Numbered from the stretch's first letter, positions 1-13,859 are shown. The stretch is DNA of 64,000 nt from Bolinopsis microptera (GCF_026151205.1 NC_087084.1:12923453-12987452), one strand, 5' to 3'. Program-made: numbers and translations. The notes: generated from the sequence alone by a model not told the origin.

Positions 1-3000
1 GGCCCCCCCCCCCCCCCATTTCATCTGAATGACCGGCAAAAGTTGAGAAGAGGTCGGAACAGTGTCAAGAGCACTGTGATGTAGTGTGTGCAGCATCGAG
101 CTGCATCTCCAACACGTCCAATTACATCCCTTTTTTTGAGAGGGTGACCCTTTTTTGGGCAACATGACCCCTAAAATGGCCCCCCCCCCCCCCCATTTCA
201 TCTGAATGACCGGCAAAAGTTGAGAAGAGGTCGGAACAGTGTCAAGAGCACTGTGATGTAGTGTGTGCAGCATCGAGCTGCATCTCCAACACGTCCAATT
301 ACATCCCTTTTTTTGAGAGGGTGACCCTTTTTTGGGCAACATGACCCCTAAAATGGCCCCCCCCCCCCCCCATTTCATCTGAATGACCGGCAAAAGTTGA
401 GAAGAGGTCGGAACAGTGTCAAGAGCACTGTGATGTAGTGTGTGCAGCATCGAGCTGCATCTCCAACACGTCCAATTACATCCCTTTTTTGAGAGGGTGA
501 CCCTTTTTTGGGCAACATGACCCCTAAAATGGCCCCCCCCCCCCCCCATTTCATCTGAATGACCGGCAAAAGTTGAGAAGAGGTCGGAACAGTGTCAAGA
601 GCACTGTGATGTAGTGTGTGCAGCATCGAGCTGCATCTCCAACACGTCCAATTACATCCCTTTTTTTGAGAGGGGTGACCCTTTTTTGGGCAACATGACC
701 CCTAAAATGGCCCCCCCCCCCCCCATTTCATCTGAATGACCGGCAAAAGTTGAGAAGAGGTCGGAACAGTGTCAAGAGCACTGTGATGTAGTGTGTGCAG
801 CATCGAGCTGCATCTCCAACACGTCCAATTACATCCCTTTTTTTGAGAGGGTGACCCTTTTTTGGGGCAACATGACCCCTAAAATGGCGCCCCCCCCCCC
901 CATTTCATCTGAATGACCGGCAAAAGTTGAGAAGAGGTCGGAACAGTGTCAAGAGCACTGTGATGTAGTGTGTGCAGCATCGAGCTGCATCTCCAACACG
1001 TCCAATTACATCCCTTTTTTTGAGAGGGTGACCCTTTTTTGGGCAACATGACCCCTAAAATGGCCCCCCCCCCCCCCATTTCATCTGAATGACCGGCAAA
1101 AGTTGAGAAGAGGTCGGAACAGTGTCAAGAGCACTGTGATGTAGTGTGTGCAGCATCGAGCTGCATCTCCAACACGTCCAATTACATCCCTTTTTTTGAG
1201 AGGGTGACCCTTTTTTGGGCAACATGACCCCTAAAATGGCCCCCCCCCCCCCCATTTCATCTGAATGACCGGCAAAAGTTGAGAAGAGGTCGGAACAGTG
1301 TCAAGAGCACTGTGATGTAGTGTGTGCAGCATCGAGCTGCATCTCCAACACGTCCAATTACATCCCTTTTTTTGAGAGGGTGACCCTTTTTTGGGCAACA
1401 TGACCCCTAAAATGGCCCCCCCCCCCCCATTTCATCTGAATGACCGGCAAAAGTTGAGAAGAGGTCGGAACAGTGTCAAGAGCACTGTGATGTAGTGTGT
1501 GCAGCATCGAGCTGCATCTCCAACACGTCCAATTACATCCCTTTTTTTGAGAGGTGACCCTTTTTTGGGCAACATGACCCCTAAAATGGCCCCCCCCCCC
1601 CCCCATTTCATCTGAATGACCGGCAAAAGTTGAGAAGAGGTCGGAACAGTGTCAAGAGCACTGTGATGTAGTGTGTGCAGCATCGAGCTGCATCTCCAAC
1701 ACGTCCAATTACATCCCTTTTTTGAGAGGGTGACCCTTTTTTTGGGCAACATGACCCCTAAAATGGCCCCCCCCCCCCCCATTTCATCTGAATGACCGGC
1801 AAAAGTTGAGAAGAGGTCGGAACAGTGTCAAGAGCACTGTGATGTAGTGTGTGCAGCATCGAGCTGCATCTCCAACACGTCCAATTACATCCCTTTTTTT
1901 TGAGAGGGTGACCCTTTTTTGGGCAACATGACCCCTAAAATGGCCCCCCCCCCCCCCCATTTCATCTGAATGACCGGCAAAAGTTGAGAAGAGGTCGGAA
2001 CAGTGTCAAGAGCACTGTGATGTAGTGTGTGCAGCATCGAGCTGCATCTCCAACACGTCCAATTACATCCCTTTTTTTGAGAGGGTGACCCTTTTTTGGG
2101 CAACATGACCCCTAAAATGGCCCCCCCCCCCCCCATTTCATCTGAATGACCGGCAAAAGTTGAGAAGAGGTCGGAACAGTGTCAAGAGCACTGTGATGTA
2201 GTGTGTGCAGCATCGAGCTGCATCTCCAACACGTCCAATTACATCCCTTTTTTGAGAGGGTGACCCTTTTTTGGGCAACATGACCCCTAAAATGGCCCCC
2301 CCCCCCCCCATTTCATCTGAATGACCGGCAAAAGTTGAGAAGAGGTCGGAACAGTGTCAAGAGCACTGTGATGTAGTGTGTGCAGCATCGAGCTGCATCT
2401 CCAACACGTCCAATTACATCCCTTTTTTTGAGAGGGTGACCCTTTTTTGGGCAACATGACCCCTAAAATGGCCCCCCCCCCCCCCATTTCATCTGAATGA
2501 CCGGCAAAAGTTGAGAAGAGGTCGGAACAGTGTCAAGAGCACTGTGATGTAGTGTGTGCAGCATCGAGCTGCATCTCCAACACGTCCAATTACATCCCTT
2601 TTTTTGAGAGGGTGACCCTTTTTTGGGCAACATGACCCCTAAAATGGCCCCCCCCCCCCCCATTTCATCTGAATGACCGGCAAAAGTTGAGAAGAGGTCG
2701 GAACAGTGTCAAGAGCACTGTGATGTAGTGTGTGCAGCATCGAGCTGCATCTCCAACACGTCCAATTACATCCCTTTTTTTGAGAGGGTGACCCTTTTTT
2801 GGGCAACATGACCCCTAAAATGGCCCCCCCCCCCCCCCATTTCATCTGAATGACCGGCAAAAGTTGAGAAGAGGTCGGAACAGTGTCAAGAGCACTGTGA
2901 TGTAGTGTGTGCAGCATCGAGCTGCATCTCCAACACGTCCAATTACATCCCTTTTTTTGAGAGGGTGACCCTTTTTTGGGCAACATGACCCCTAAAATGG

Positions 3001-6000
3001 CCCCCCCCCCCCCCCATTTCATCTGAATGACCGGCAAAAGTTGAGAAGAGGTCGGAACAGTGTCAAGAGCACTGTGATGTAGTGTGTGCAGCATCGAGCT
3101 GCATCTCCAACACGTCCAATTACATCCCTTTTTTTGAGAGGGTGACCCTTTTTTGGGCAACATGACCCCTAAAATGGCCCCCCCCCCCCCCATTTCATCT
3201 GAATGACCGGCAAAAGTTGAGAAGAGGTCGGAACAGTGTCAAGAGCACTGTGATGTAGTGTGTGCAGCATCGAGCTGCATCTCCAACACGTCCAATTACA
3301 TCCCTTTTTTTGAGAGGGTGACCCTTTTTTGGGCAACATGACCCCTAAAATGGCCCCCCCCCCCCCCATTTCATCTGAATGACCGGCAAAAGTTGAGAAG
3401 AGGTCGGAACAGTGTCAAGAGCACTGTGATGTAGTGTGTGCAGCATCGAGCTGCATCTCCAACACGTCCAATTACATCCCTTTTTTTGAGAGGGTGACCC
3501 TTTTTTGGGCAACATGACCCCTAAAATGGCCCCCCCCCCCCCCCATTTCATCTGAATGACCGGCAAAAGTTGAGAAGAGGTCGGAACAGTGTCAAGAGCA
3601 CTGTGATGTAGTGTGTGCAGCATCGAGCTGCATCTCCAACACGTCCAATTACATCCCTTTTTTTGAGAGGGTGACCCTTTTTTGGGCAACATGACCCCTA
3701 AAATGGCCCCCCCCCCCCCCCATTTCATCTGAATGACCGGCAAAAGTTGAGAAGAGGTCGGAACAGTGTCAAGAGCACTGTGATGTAGTGTGTGCAGCAT
3801 CGAGCTGCATCTCCAACACGTCCAATTACATCCCTTTTTTTGAGAGGGTGACCCTTTTTTGGGCAACATGACCCCTAAAATGGCCCCCCCCCCCCCATTT
3901 CATCTGAATGACCGGCAAAAGTTGAGAAGAGGTCGGAACAGTGTCAAGAGCACTGTGATGTAGTGTGTGCAGCATCGAGCTGCATCTCCAACACGTCCAA
4001 TTACATCCCTTTTTTTGAGAGGGTGACCCTTTTTTGGGCAACATGACCCCTAAAATGGCCCCCCCCCCCCCCATTTCATCTGAATGACCGGCAAAAGTTG
4101 AGAAGAGGTCGGAACAGTGTCAAGAGCACTGTGATGTAGTGTGTGCAGCATCGAGCTGCATCTCCAACACGTCCAATTACATCCCTTTTTTTGAGAGGGT
4201 GACCCTTTTTTGGGCAACATGACCCCTAAAATGGCCCCCCCCCCCCCCATTTCATCTGAATGACCGGCAAAAGTTGAGAAGAGGTCGGAACAGTGTCAAG
4301 AGCACTGTGATGTAGTGTGTGCAGCATCGAGCTGCATCTCCAACACGTCCAATTACATCCCTTTTTTTGAGAGGGTGACCCTTTTTTGGGCAACATGACC
4401 CCTAAAATGGCCCCCCCCCCCCCCATTTCATCTGAATGACCGGCAAAAGTTGAGAAGAGGTCGGAACAGTGTCAAGAGCACTGTGATGTAGTGTGTGCAG
4501 CATCGAGCTGCATCTCCAACACGTCCAATTACATCCCTTTTTTTGAGAGGGTGACCCTTTTTTGGGCAACATGACCCCTAAAATGGCCCCCCCCCCCCCA
4601 TTTCATCTGAATGACCGGCAAAAGTTGAGAAGAGGTCGGAACAGTGTCAAGAGCACTGTGATGTAGTGTGTGCAGCATCGAGCTGCATCTCCAACACGTC
4701 CAATTACATCCCTTTTTTTGAGAGGGTGACCCTTTTTTGGGCAACATGACCCCTAAAATGGCCCCCCCCCCCCCCATTTCATCTGAATGACCGGCAAAAG
4801 TTGAGAAGAGGTCGGAACAGTGTCAAGAGCACTGTGATGTAGTGTGTGCAGCATCGAGCTGCATCTCCAACACGTCCAATTACATCCCTTTTTTTGAGAG
4901 GGTGACCCTTTTTTGGGCAACATGACCCCTAAAATGGCCCCCCCCCCCCCCCATTTCATCTGAATGACCGGCAAAAGTTGAGAAGAGGTCGGAACAGTGT
5001 CAAGAGCACTGTGATGTAGTGTGTGCAGCATCGAGCTGCATCTCCAACACGTCCAATTACATCCCTTTTTTTGAGAGGGTGACCCTTTTTTGGGCAACAT
5101 GACCCCTAAAATGGCCCCCCCCCCCCCCCATTTCATCTGAATGACCGGCAAAAGTTGAGAAGAGGTCGGAACAGTGTCAAGAGCACTGTGATGTAGTGTG
5201 TGCAGCATCGAGCTGCATCTCCAACACGTCCAATTACATCCCTTTTTTTGAGAGGGTGACCCTTTTTTGGGCAACATGACCCCTAAAATGGCCCCCCCCC
5301 CCCCCATTTCATCTGAATGACCGGCAAAAGTTGAGAAGAGGTCGGAACAGTGTCAAGAGCACTGTGATGTAGTGTGTGCAGCATCGAGCTGCATCTCCAA
5401 CACGTCCAATTACATCCCTTTTTTTGAGAGGGTGACCCTTTTTTGGGCAACATGACCCCTAAAATGGCCCCCCCCCCCCCATTTCATCTGAATGACCGGC
5501 AAAAGTTGAGAAGAGGTCGGAACAGTGTCAAGAGCACTGTGATGTAGTGTGTGCAGCATCGAGCTGCATCTCCAACACGTCCAATTACATCCCTTTTTTT
5601 GAGAGGGTGACCCTTTTTTGGGCAACATGACCCCTAAAATGGCCCCCCCCCCCCCCCATTTCATCTGAATGACCGGCAAAAGTTGAGAAGAGGTCGGAAC
5701 AGTGTCAAGAGCACTGTGATGTAGTGTGTGCAGCATCGAGCTGCATCTCCAACACGTCCAATTACATCCCTTTTTTTGAGAGGGTGACCCTTTTTTGGGC
5801 AACATGACCCCTAAAATGGCCCCCCCCCCCCCCATTTCATCTGAATGACCGGCAAAAGTTGAGAAGAGGTCGGAACAGTGTCAAGAGCACTGTGATGTAG
5901 TGTGTGCAGCATCGAGCTGCATCTCCAACACGTCCAATTACATCCCTTTTTTGAGAGGGTGACCCTTTTTTGGGCAACATGACCCCTAAAATGGCCCCCC

Positions 6001-9000
6001 CCCCCCCCATTTCATCTGAATGACCGGCAAAAGTTGAGAAGAGGTCGGAACAGTGTCAAGAGCACTGTGATGTAGTGTGTGCAGCATCGAGCTGCATCTC
6101 CAACACGTCCAATTACATCCCTTTTTTTGAGAGGGTGACCCTTTTTTTGGGCAACATGACCCCTAAAATGGCCCCCCCCCCCCCATTTCATCTGAATGAC
6201 CGGCAAAAGTTGAGAAGAGGTCGGAACAGTGTCAAGAGCACTGTGATGTAGTGTGTGCAGCATCGAGCTGCATCTCCAACACGTCCAATTACATCCCTTT
6301 TTTTGAGAGGGTGACCCTTTTTTGGGCAACATGACCCCTAAAATGGCCCCCCCCCCCCCCATTTCATCTGAATGACCGGCAAAAGTTGAGAAGAGGTCGG
6401 AACAGTGTCAAGAGCACTGTGATGTAGTGTGTGCAGCATCGAGCTGCATCTCCAACACGTCCAATTACATCCCTTTTTTTGAGAGGGTGACCCTTTTTTG
6501 GGCAACATGACCCCTAAAATGGCCCCCCCCCCCCCCATTTCATCTGAATGACCGGCAAAAGTTGAGAAGAGGTCGGAACAGTGTCAAGAGCACTGTGATG
6601 TAGTGTGTGCAGCATCGAGCTGCATCTCCAACACGTCCAATTACATCCCTTTTTTTGAGAGGGTGACCCTTTTTTGGGCAACATGACCCCTAAAATGGCC
6701 CCCCCCCCCCCATTTCATCTGAATGACCGGCAAAAGTTGAGAAGAGGTCGGAACAGTGTCAAGAGCACTGTGATGTAGTGTGTGCAGCATCGAGCTGCAT
6801 CTCCAACACGTCCAATTACATCCCTTTTTTTGAGAGGGTGACCCTTTTTTGGGCAACATGACCCCTAAAATGGCCCCCCCCCCCCCCCCATTTCATCTGA
6901 ATGACCGGCAAAAGTTGAGAAGAGGTCGGAACAGTGTCAAGAGCACTGTGATGTAGTGTGTGCAGCATCGAGCTGCATCTCCAACACGTCCAATTACATC
7001 CCTTTTTTTGAGAGGGTGACCCTTTTTTGGGCAACATGACCCCTAAAATGGCCCCCCCCCCCCCATTTCATCTGAATGACCGCAAAAGTTGAGAAGAGGT
7101 CGGAACAGTGTCAAGAGCACTGTGATGTAGTGTGTGCAGCATCGAGCTGCATCTCCAACACGTCCAATTACATCCCTTTTTTTGAGAGGGTGACCCTTTT
7201 TTGGGCAACATGACCCCTAAAATGGCCCCCCCCCCCCCATTTCATCTGAATGACCGGCAAAAGTTGAGAAGAGGTCGGAACAGTGTCAAGAGCACTGTGA
7301 TGTAGTGTGTGCAGCATCGAGCTGCATCTCCAACACGTCCAATTACATCCCTTTTTTTGAGAGGGTGACCCTTTTTTGGGCAACATGACCCCTAAAATGG
7401 CCCCCCCCCCCCCCCATTTCATCTGAATGACCGGCAAAAGTTGAGAAGAGGTCGGAACAGTGTCAAGAGCACTGTGATGTAGTGTGTGCAGCATCGAGCT
7501 GCATCTCCAACACGTCCAATTACATCCCTTTTTTTGAGAGGGTGACCCTTTTTTGGGCAACATGACCCCTAAAATGGCCCCCCCCCCCCCCCATTTCATC
7601 TGAATGACCGGCAAAAGTTGAGAAGAGGTCGGAACAGTGTCAAGAGCACTGTGATGTAGTGTGTGCAGCATCGAGCTGCATCTCCAACACGTCCAATTAC
7701 ATCCCTTTTTTTGAGAGGGTGACCCTTTTTTGGGCAACATGACCCCTAAAATGGCCCCCCCCCCCCCATTTCATCTGAATGACCGGCAAAAGTTGAGAAG
7801 AGGTCGGAACAGTGTCAAGAGCACTGTGATGTAGTGTGTGCAGCATCGAGCTGCATCTCCAACACGTCCAATTACATCCCTTTTTTTGAGAGGGTGACCC
7901 TTTTTTGGGCAACATGACCCCTAAAATGGCCCCCCCCCCCCCCCATTTCATCTGAATGACCGGCAAAAGTTGAGAAGAGGTCGGAACAGTGTCAAGAGCA
8001 CTGTGATGTAGTGTGTGCAGCATCGAGCTGCATCTCCAACACGTCCAATTACATCCCTTTTTTTGAGAGGGTGACCCTTTTTTGGGCAACATGACCCCTA
8101 AAATGGCCCCCCCCCCCCCCATTTCATCTGAATGACCGGCAAAAGTTGAGAAGAGGTCGGAACAGTGTCAAGAGCACTGTGATGTAGTGTGTGCAGCATC
8201 GAGCTGCATCTCCAACACGTCCAATTACATCCCTTTTTTTGAGAGGGTGACCCTTTTTTGGGCAACATGACCCCTAAAATGGCCCCCCCCCCCCCCATTT
8301 CATCTGAATGACCGGCAAAAGTTGAGAAGAGGTCGGAACAGTGTCAAGAGCACTGTGATGTAGTGTGTGCAGCATCGAGCTGCATCTCCAACACGTCCAA
8401 TTACATCCCTTTTTTGAGAGGGTGACCCTTTTTTGGGCAACATGACCCCTAAAATGGCCCCCCCCCCCCCATTTCATCTGAATGACCGGCAAAAGTTGAG
8501 AAGAGGTCGGAACAGTGTCAAGAGCACTGTGATGTAGTGTGTGCAGCATCGAGCTGCATCTCCAACACGTCCAATTACATCCCTTTTTTTGAGAGGGTGA
8601 CCCTTTTTTGGGCAACATGACCCCTAAAATGGCCCCCCCCCCCCCCCCCATTTCATCTGAATGACCGGCAAAAGTTGAGAAGAGGTCGGAACAGTGTCAA
8701 GAGCACTGTGATGTAGTGTGTGCAGCATCGAGCTGCATCTCCAACACGTCCAATTACATCCCTTTTTTTGAGAGGGTGACCCTTTTTTGGGCAACATGAC
8801 CCCTAAAATGGCCCCCCCCCCCCCCATTTCATCTGAATGACCGGCAAAAGTTGAGAAGAGGTCGGAACAGTGTCAAGAGCACTGTGATGTAGTGTGTGCA
8901 GCATCGAGCTGCATCTCCAACACGTCCAATTACATCCCTTTTTTGAGAGGGTGACCCTTTTTTGGGCAACATGACCCCTAAAATGGCCCCCCCCCCCCAT

Positions 9001-12000
9001 TTCATCTGAATGACCGGCAAAAGTTGAGAAGAGGTCGGAACAGTGTCAAGAGCACTGTGATGTAGTGTGTGCAGCATCGAGCTGCATCTCCAACACGTCC
9101 AATTACATCCCTTTTTTTGAGAGGGTGACCCTTTTTTGGGCAACATGACCCCTAAAATGGCCCCCCCCCCCCCCATTTCATCTGAATGACCGGCAAAAGT
9201 TGAGAAGAGGTCGGAACAGTGTCAAGAGCACTGTGATGTAGTGTGTGCAGCATCGAGCTGCATCTCCAACACGTCCAATTACATCCCTTTTTTTGAGAGG
9301 GTGACCCTTTTTTGGGCAACATGACCCCTAAAATGGCCCCCCCCCCCCCCCATTTCATCTGAATGACCGGCAAAAGTTGAGAAGAGGTCGGAACAGTGTC
9401 AAGAGCACTGTGATGTAGTGTGTGCAGCATCGAGCTGCATCTCCAACACGTCCAATTACATCCCTTTTTTGAGAGGGTGACCCTTTTTTGGGCAACATGA
9501 CCCCTAAAATGGCCCCCCCCCCCCCCCCATTTCATCTGAATGACCGGCAAAAGTTGAGAAGAGGTCGGAACAGTGTCAAGAGCACTGTGATGTAGTGTGT
9601 GCAGCATCGAGCTGCATCTCCAACACGTCCAATTACATCCCTTTTTTTGAGAGGGTGACCCTTTTTTGGGCAACATGACCCCTAAAATGGCCCCCCCCCC
9701 CCCCCCATTTCATCTGAATGACCGGCAAAAGTTGAGAAGAGGTCGGAACAGTGTCAAGAGCACTGTGATGTAGTGTGTGCAGCATCGAGCTGCATCTCCA
9801 ACACGTCCAATTACATCCCTTTTTTTGAGAGGGTGACCCTTTTTTGGGCAACATGACCCCTAAAATGGCCCCCCCCCCCCCCCCATTTCATCTGAATGAC
9901 CGGCAAAAGTTGAGAAGAGGTCGGAACAGTGTCAAGAGCACTGTGATGTAGTGTGTGCAGCATCGAGCTGCATCTCCAACACGTCCAATTACATCCCTTT
10001 TTTTGAGAGGGTGACCCTTTTTTGGGCAACATGACCCCTAAAATGGCCCCCCCCCCCCCCATTTCATCTGAATGACCGGCAAAAGTTGAGAAGAGGTCGG
10101 AACAGTGTCAAGAGCACTGTGATGTAGTGTGTGCAGCATCGAGCTGCATCTCCAACACGTCCAATTACATCCCTTTTTTTGAGAGGGTGACCCTTTTTTT
10201 GGGCAACATGACCCCTAAAATGGCCCCCCCCCCCCCCATTTCATCTGAATGACCGGCAAAAGTTGAGAAGAGGTCGGAACAGTGTCAAGAGCACTGTGAT
10301 GTAGTGTGTGCAGCATCGAGCTGCATCTCCAACACGTCCAATTACATCCCTTTTTTTGAGAGGGTGACCCTTTTTTGGGCAACATGACCCCTAAAATGGC
10401 CCCCCCCCCCCCCCATTTCATCTGAATGACCGGCAAAAGTTGAGAAGAGGTCGGAACAGTGTCAAGAGCACTGTGATGTAGTGTGTGCAGCATCGAGCTG
10501 CATCTCCAACACGTCCAATTACATCCCTTTTTTTGAGAGGGTGACCCTTTTTTGGGCAACATGACCCCTAAAATGGCCCCCCCCCCCCCATTTCATCTGA
10601 ATGACCGGCAAAAGTTGAGAAGAGGTCGGAACAGTGTCAAGAGCACTGTGATGTAGTGTGTGCAGCATCGAGCTGCATCTCCAACACGTCCAATTACATC
10701 CCTTTTTTTGAGAGGGTGACCCTTTTTTGGGCAACATGACCCCTAAAATGGCCCCCCCCCCCCCCATTTCATCTGAATGACCGGCAAAAGTTGAGAAGAG
10801 GTCGGAACAGTGTCAAGAGCACTGTGATGTAGTGTGTGCAGCATCGAGCTGCATCTCCAACACGTCCAATTACATCCCTTTTTTTGAGAGGGGTGACCCT
10901 TTTTTGGGCAACATGACCCCTAAAATGGCCCCCCCCCCCCCATTTCATCTGAATGACCGGCAAAAGTTGAGAAGAGGTCGGAACAGTGTCAAGAGCACTG
11001 TGATGTAGTGTGTGCAGCATCGAGCTGCATCTCCAACACGTCCAATTACATCCCTTTTTTTGAGAGGGTGACCCTTTTTTGGGCAACATGACCCCTAAAA
11101 TGGCCCCCCCCCCCCCCATTTCATCTGAATGACCGGCAAAAGTTGAGAAGAGGTCGGAACAGTGTCAAGAGCACTGTGATGTAGTGTGTGCAGCATCGAG
11201 CTGCATCTCCAACACGTCCAATTACATCCCTTTTTTTGAGAGGGTGACCCTTTTTTGGGCAACATGACCCCTAAAATGGCCCCCCCCCCCCCATTTCATC
11301 TGAATGACCGGCAAAAGTTGAGAAGAGGTCGGAACAGTGTCAAGAGCACTGTGATGTAGTGTGTGCAGCATCGAGCTGCATCTCCAACACGTCCAATTAC
11401 ATCCCTTTTTTTGAGAGGGTGACCCTTTTTTGGGCAACATGACCCCTAAAATGGCCCCCCCCCCCCCCATTTCATCTGAATGACCGGCAAAAGTTGAGAA
11501 GAGGTCGGAACAGTGTCAAGAGCACTGTGATGTAGTGTGTGCAGCATCGAGCTGCATCTCCAACACGTCCAATTACATCCCTTTTTTTGAGAGGGTGACC
11601 CTTTTTTGGGCAACATGACCCCTAAAATGGCCCCCCCCCCCCCATTTCATCTGAATGACCGGCAAAAGTTGAGAAGAGGTCGGAACAGTGTCAAGAGCAC
11701 TGTGATGTAGTGTGTGCAGCATCGAGCTGCATCTCCAACACGTCCAATTACATCCCTTTTTTTGAGAGGGTGACCCTTTTTTGGGCAACATGACCCCTAA
11801 AATGGCCCCCCCCCCCCCCATTTCATCTGAATGACCGGCAAAAGTTGAGAAGAGGTCGGAACAGTGTCAAGAGCACTGTGATGTAGTGTGTGCAGCATCG
11901 AGCTGCATCTCCAACACGTCCAATTACATCCCTTTTTTTGAGAGGGTGACCCTTTTTTGGGCAACATGACCCCTAAAATGGCCCCCCCCCCCCCCATTTC

Positions 12001-13537
12001 ATCTGAATGACCGGCAAAAGTTGAGAAGAGGTCGGAACAGTGTCAAGAGCACTGTGATGTAGTGTGTGCAGCATCGAGCTGCATCTCCAACACGTCCAAT
12101 TACATCCCTTTTTTTGAGAGGGTGACCCTTTTTTGGGCAACATGACCCCTAAAATGGCCCCCCCCCCCCCCATTTCATCTGAATGACCGGCAAAAGTTGA
12201 GAAGAGGTCGGAACAGTGTCAAGAGCACTGTGATGTAGTGTGTGCAGCATCGAGCTGCATCTCCAACACGTCCAATTACATCCCTTTTTTTGAGAGGGTG
12301 ACCCTTTTTTGGGCAACATGACCCCTAAAATGGCCCCCCCCCCCCCCATTTCATCTGAATGACCGGCAAAAGTTGAGAAGAGGTCGGAACAGTGTCAAGA
12401 GCACTGTGATGTAGTGTGTGCAGCATCGAGCTGCATCTCCAACACGTCCAATTACATCCCTTTTTTTGAGAGGGTGACCCTTTTTTGGGCAACATGACCC
12501 CTAAAATGGCCCCCCCCCCCCCCCCCATTTCATCTGAATGACCGGCAAAAGTTGAGAAGAGGTCGGAACAGTGTCAAGAGCACTGTGATGTAGTGTGTGC
12601 AGCATCGAGCTGCATCTCCAACACGTCCAATTACATCCCTTTTTTTGAGAGGGTGACCCTTTTTTGGGCAACATGACCCCTAAAATGGCCCCCCCCCCCC
12701 CCCATTTCATCTGAATGACCGGCAAAAGTTGAGAAGAGGTCGGAACAGTGTCAAGAGCACTGTGATGTAGTGTGTGCAGCATCGAGCTGCAATCTCCAAC
12801 ACGTCCAATTACATCCCTTTTTTTGAGAGGGTGACCCTTTTTTGGGCAACATGACCCCTAAAATGGCCCCCCCCCCCCCCATTTCATCTGAATGACCGGC
12901 AAAAGTTGAGAAGAGGTCGGAACAGTGTCAAGAGCACTGTGATGTAGTGTGTGCAGCATCGAGCTGCATCTCCAACACGTCCAATTACATCCCTTTTTTT
13001 GAGAGGGTGACCCTTTTTTGGGCAACATGACCCCTAAAATGGCCCCCCCCCCCCCCCCCCATTTCATCTGAATGACCGGCAAAAGTTGAGAAGAGGTCGG
13101 AACAGTGTCAAGAGCACTGTGATGTAGTGTGTGCAGCATCGAGCTGCATCTCCAACACGTCCAATTACATCCCTTTTTTTGAGAGGGTGACCCTTTTTTG
13201 GGCAACATGACCCCTAAAATGGCCCCCCCCCCCCCCCCATTTCATCTGAATGACCGGCAAAAGTTGAGAAGAGGTCGGAACAGTGTCAAGAGCACTGTGA
13301 TGTAGTGTGTGCAGCATCGAGCTGCATCTCCAACACGTCCAATTACATCCCTTTTTTTGAGAGGGTGACCCTTTTTTGGGCAACATGACCCCTAAAATGG
13401 CCCCCCCCCCCCCCCCCCCCCATTTCATCTGAATGACCGGCAAAAGTTGAGAAGAGGTCGGAACAGTGTCAAGAGCACTGTGATGTAGTGTGTGCAGCAT
13501 CGAGCTGCATCTCCAACACGTCCAATTACATCCCTTT
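1..13537. repeat. 176-bp tandem satellite array, about 76 monomers
   Basis: A head-to-tail array of near-identical 176-bp monomers fills the left fifth of the window and continues off its left edge. Each monomer reads: a C tract of roughly 12-22 bases, ATTTCATCTGAATGACCGGC, a central part with two short hairpins (stem ACAGTG/CACTGT and stem GCAGC/GCTGC), a T tract, GAGAGGGTGACCC, a second T tract, and GACCCCTAAAATGG. Monomers differ almost only in the lengths of the C and T tracts, so the array is strongly homogenised or young. Short open frames on the minus strand are by-products of the repeat. The sequence on both sides of the T tract is also found at the two ends of the 880-bp SL–5S units that follow. 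Confidence 0.97.
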
Positions 13538-13703
13538 AAGGTGGCTAATGGGAAAGCCATTATGGGCAACATGAGATGGTCAGGTGACCACTTTGGCGTT
13601 AAATCGTGCTATCTTGTGACCTCACGTGTCTCATTACTTGCCGCTCTGGAGGGTAGCAAGGAAATATTCTACAGATCCGAGCAAGGAAAGAGCTAGGTTG
13701 ACA

Positions 13704-13709
13704 TATAAG
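13704..13709 (+). promoter_or_regulatory. TATA-like box upstream of the SL RNA gene
   Basis: TATAAG lies 34 to 29 bases before the first base of the SL exon and is kept at the same distance in units 1-7. In the divergent last unit the sequence is ATATAACC at the corresponding place (about 28973). Its position fits a core promoter of an snRNA-type gene. A palindrome TGGTCAGGTGACCA (13577-13590) and an E-box CACGTG lie further upstream in every unit; their role is unknown. Confidence 0.5.
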
Positions 13710-13737
13710 TAGGCCTGGGACCACTCAATGGGCAGTT

Positions 13738-13859
13738 TTAATACTTTCAACACTACTATATAACAAATAATTTGAGGTAAGATTAAGTTCCAATGTGTAA
13801 CTGGTTCTCTCCGGAGACCAGACCTCACATCTTTTGGTAAGCCTTCCACAAGGAGGGCT
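13738..13859 (+). ncRNA. Spliced-leader (SL) RNA gene, unit 1
   Basis: The exon of about 39 nt begins TTAATACTTTCAACAC and ends ATAATTTGAG, followed directly by a GTAAGA splice donor at 13777. The intron-like part has a stem-loop (CTGGT, bulged T, CTC / GAGACCAG, loop TCCG, 13801-13821), an Sm-like site ATCTTTTGG (13829-13837), and a 3' hairpin AGCCTTCC-ACAA-GGAGGGCT (13840-13859, one G-U pair). This order of exon, donor, stem, Sm site and terminal hairpin is the standard SL RNA layout. Independent support comes from 32950-32988, where the exon alone, cut exactly at the donor, sits at the 5' end of a LINE. The true 5' end is uncertain by a few bases. It should donate the leader in trans-splicing in the nucleus. 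Confidence 0.85.

Noticed and set aside
1-13537. CRISPR array
   Set aside because: The repeats are direct 176-bp monomers without unique spacers, in a eukaryotic context and without cas genes.
375-13572. Dozens of minus-strand open frames of 60-190 codons (MLHTLHHSALDTVPTSS-type peptides) in the satellite
   Set aside because: They repeat with the 176-bp period, their ends shift with homopolymer length, and the same DNA is spacer in the SL–5S units. They are by-products of the repeat, not genes.
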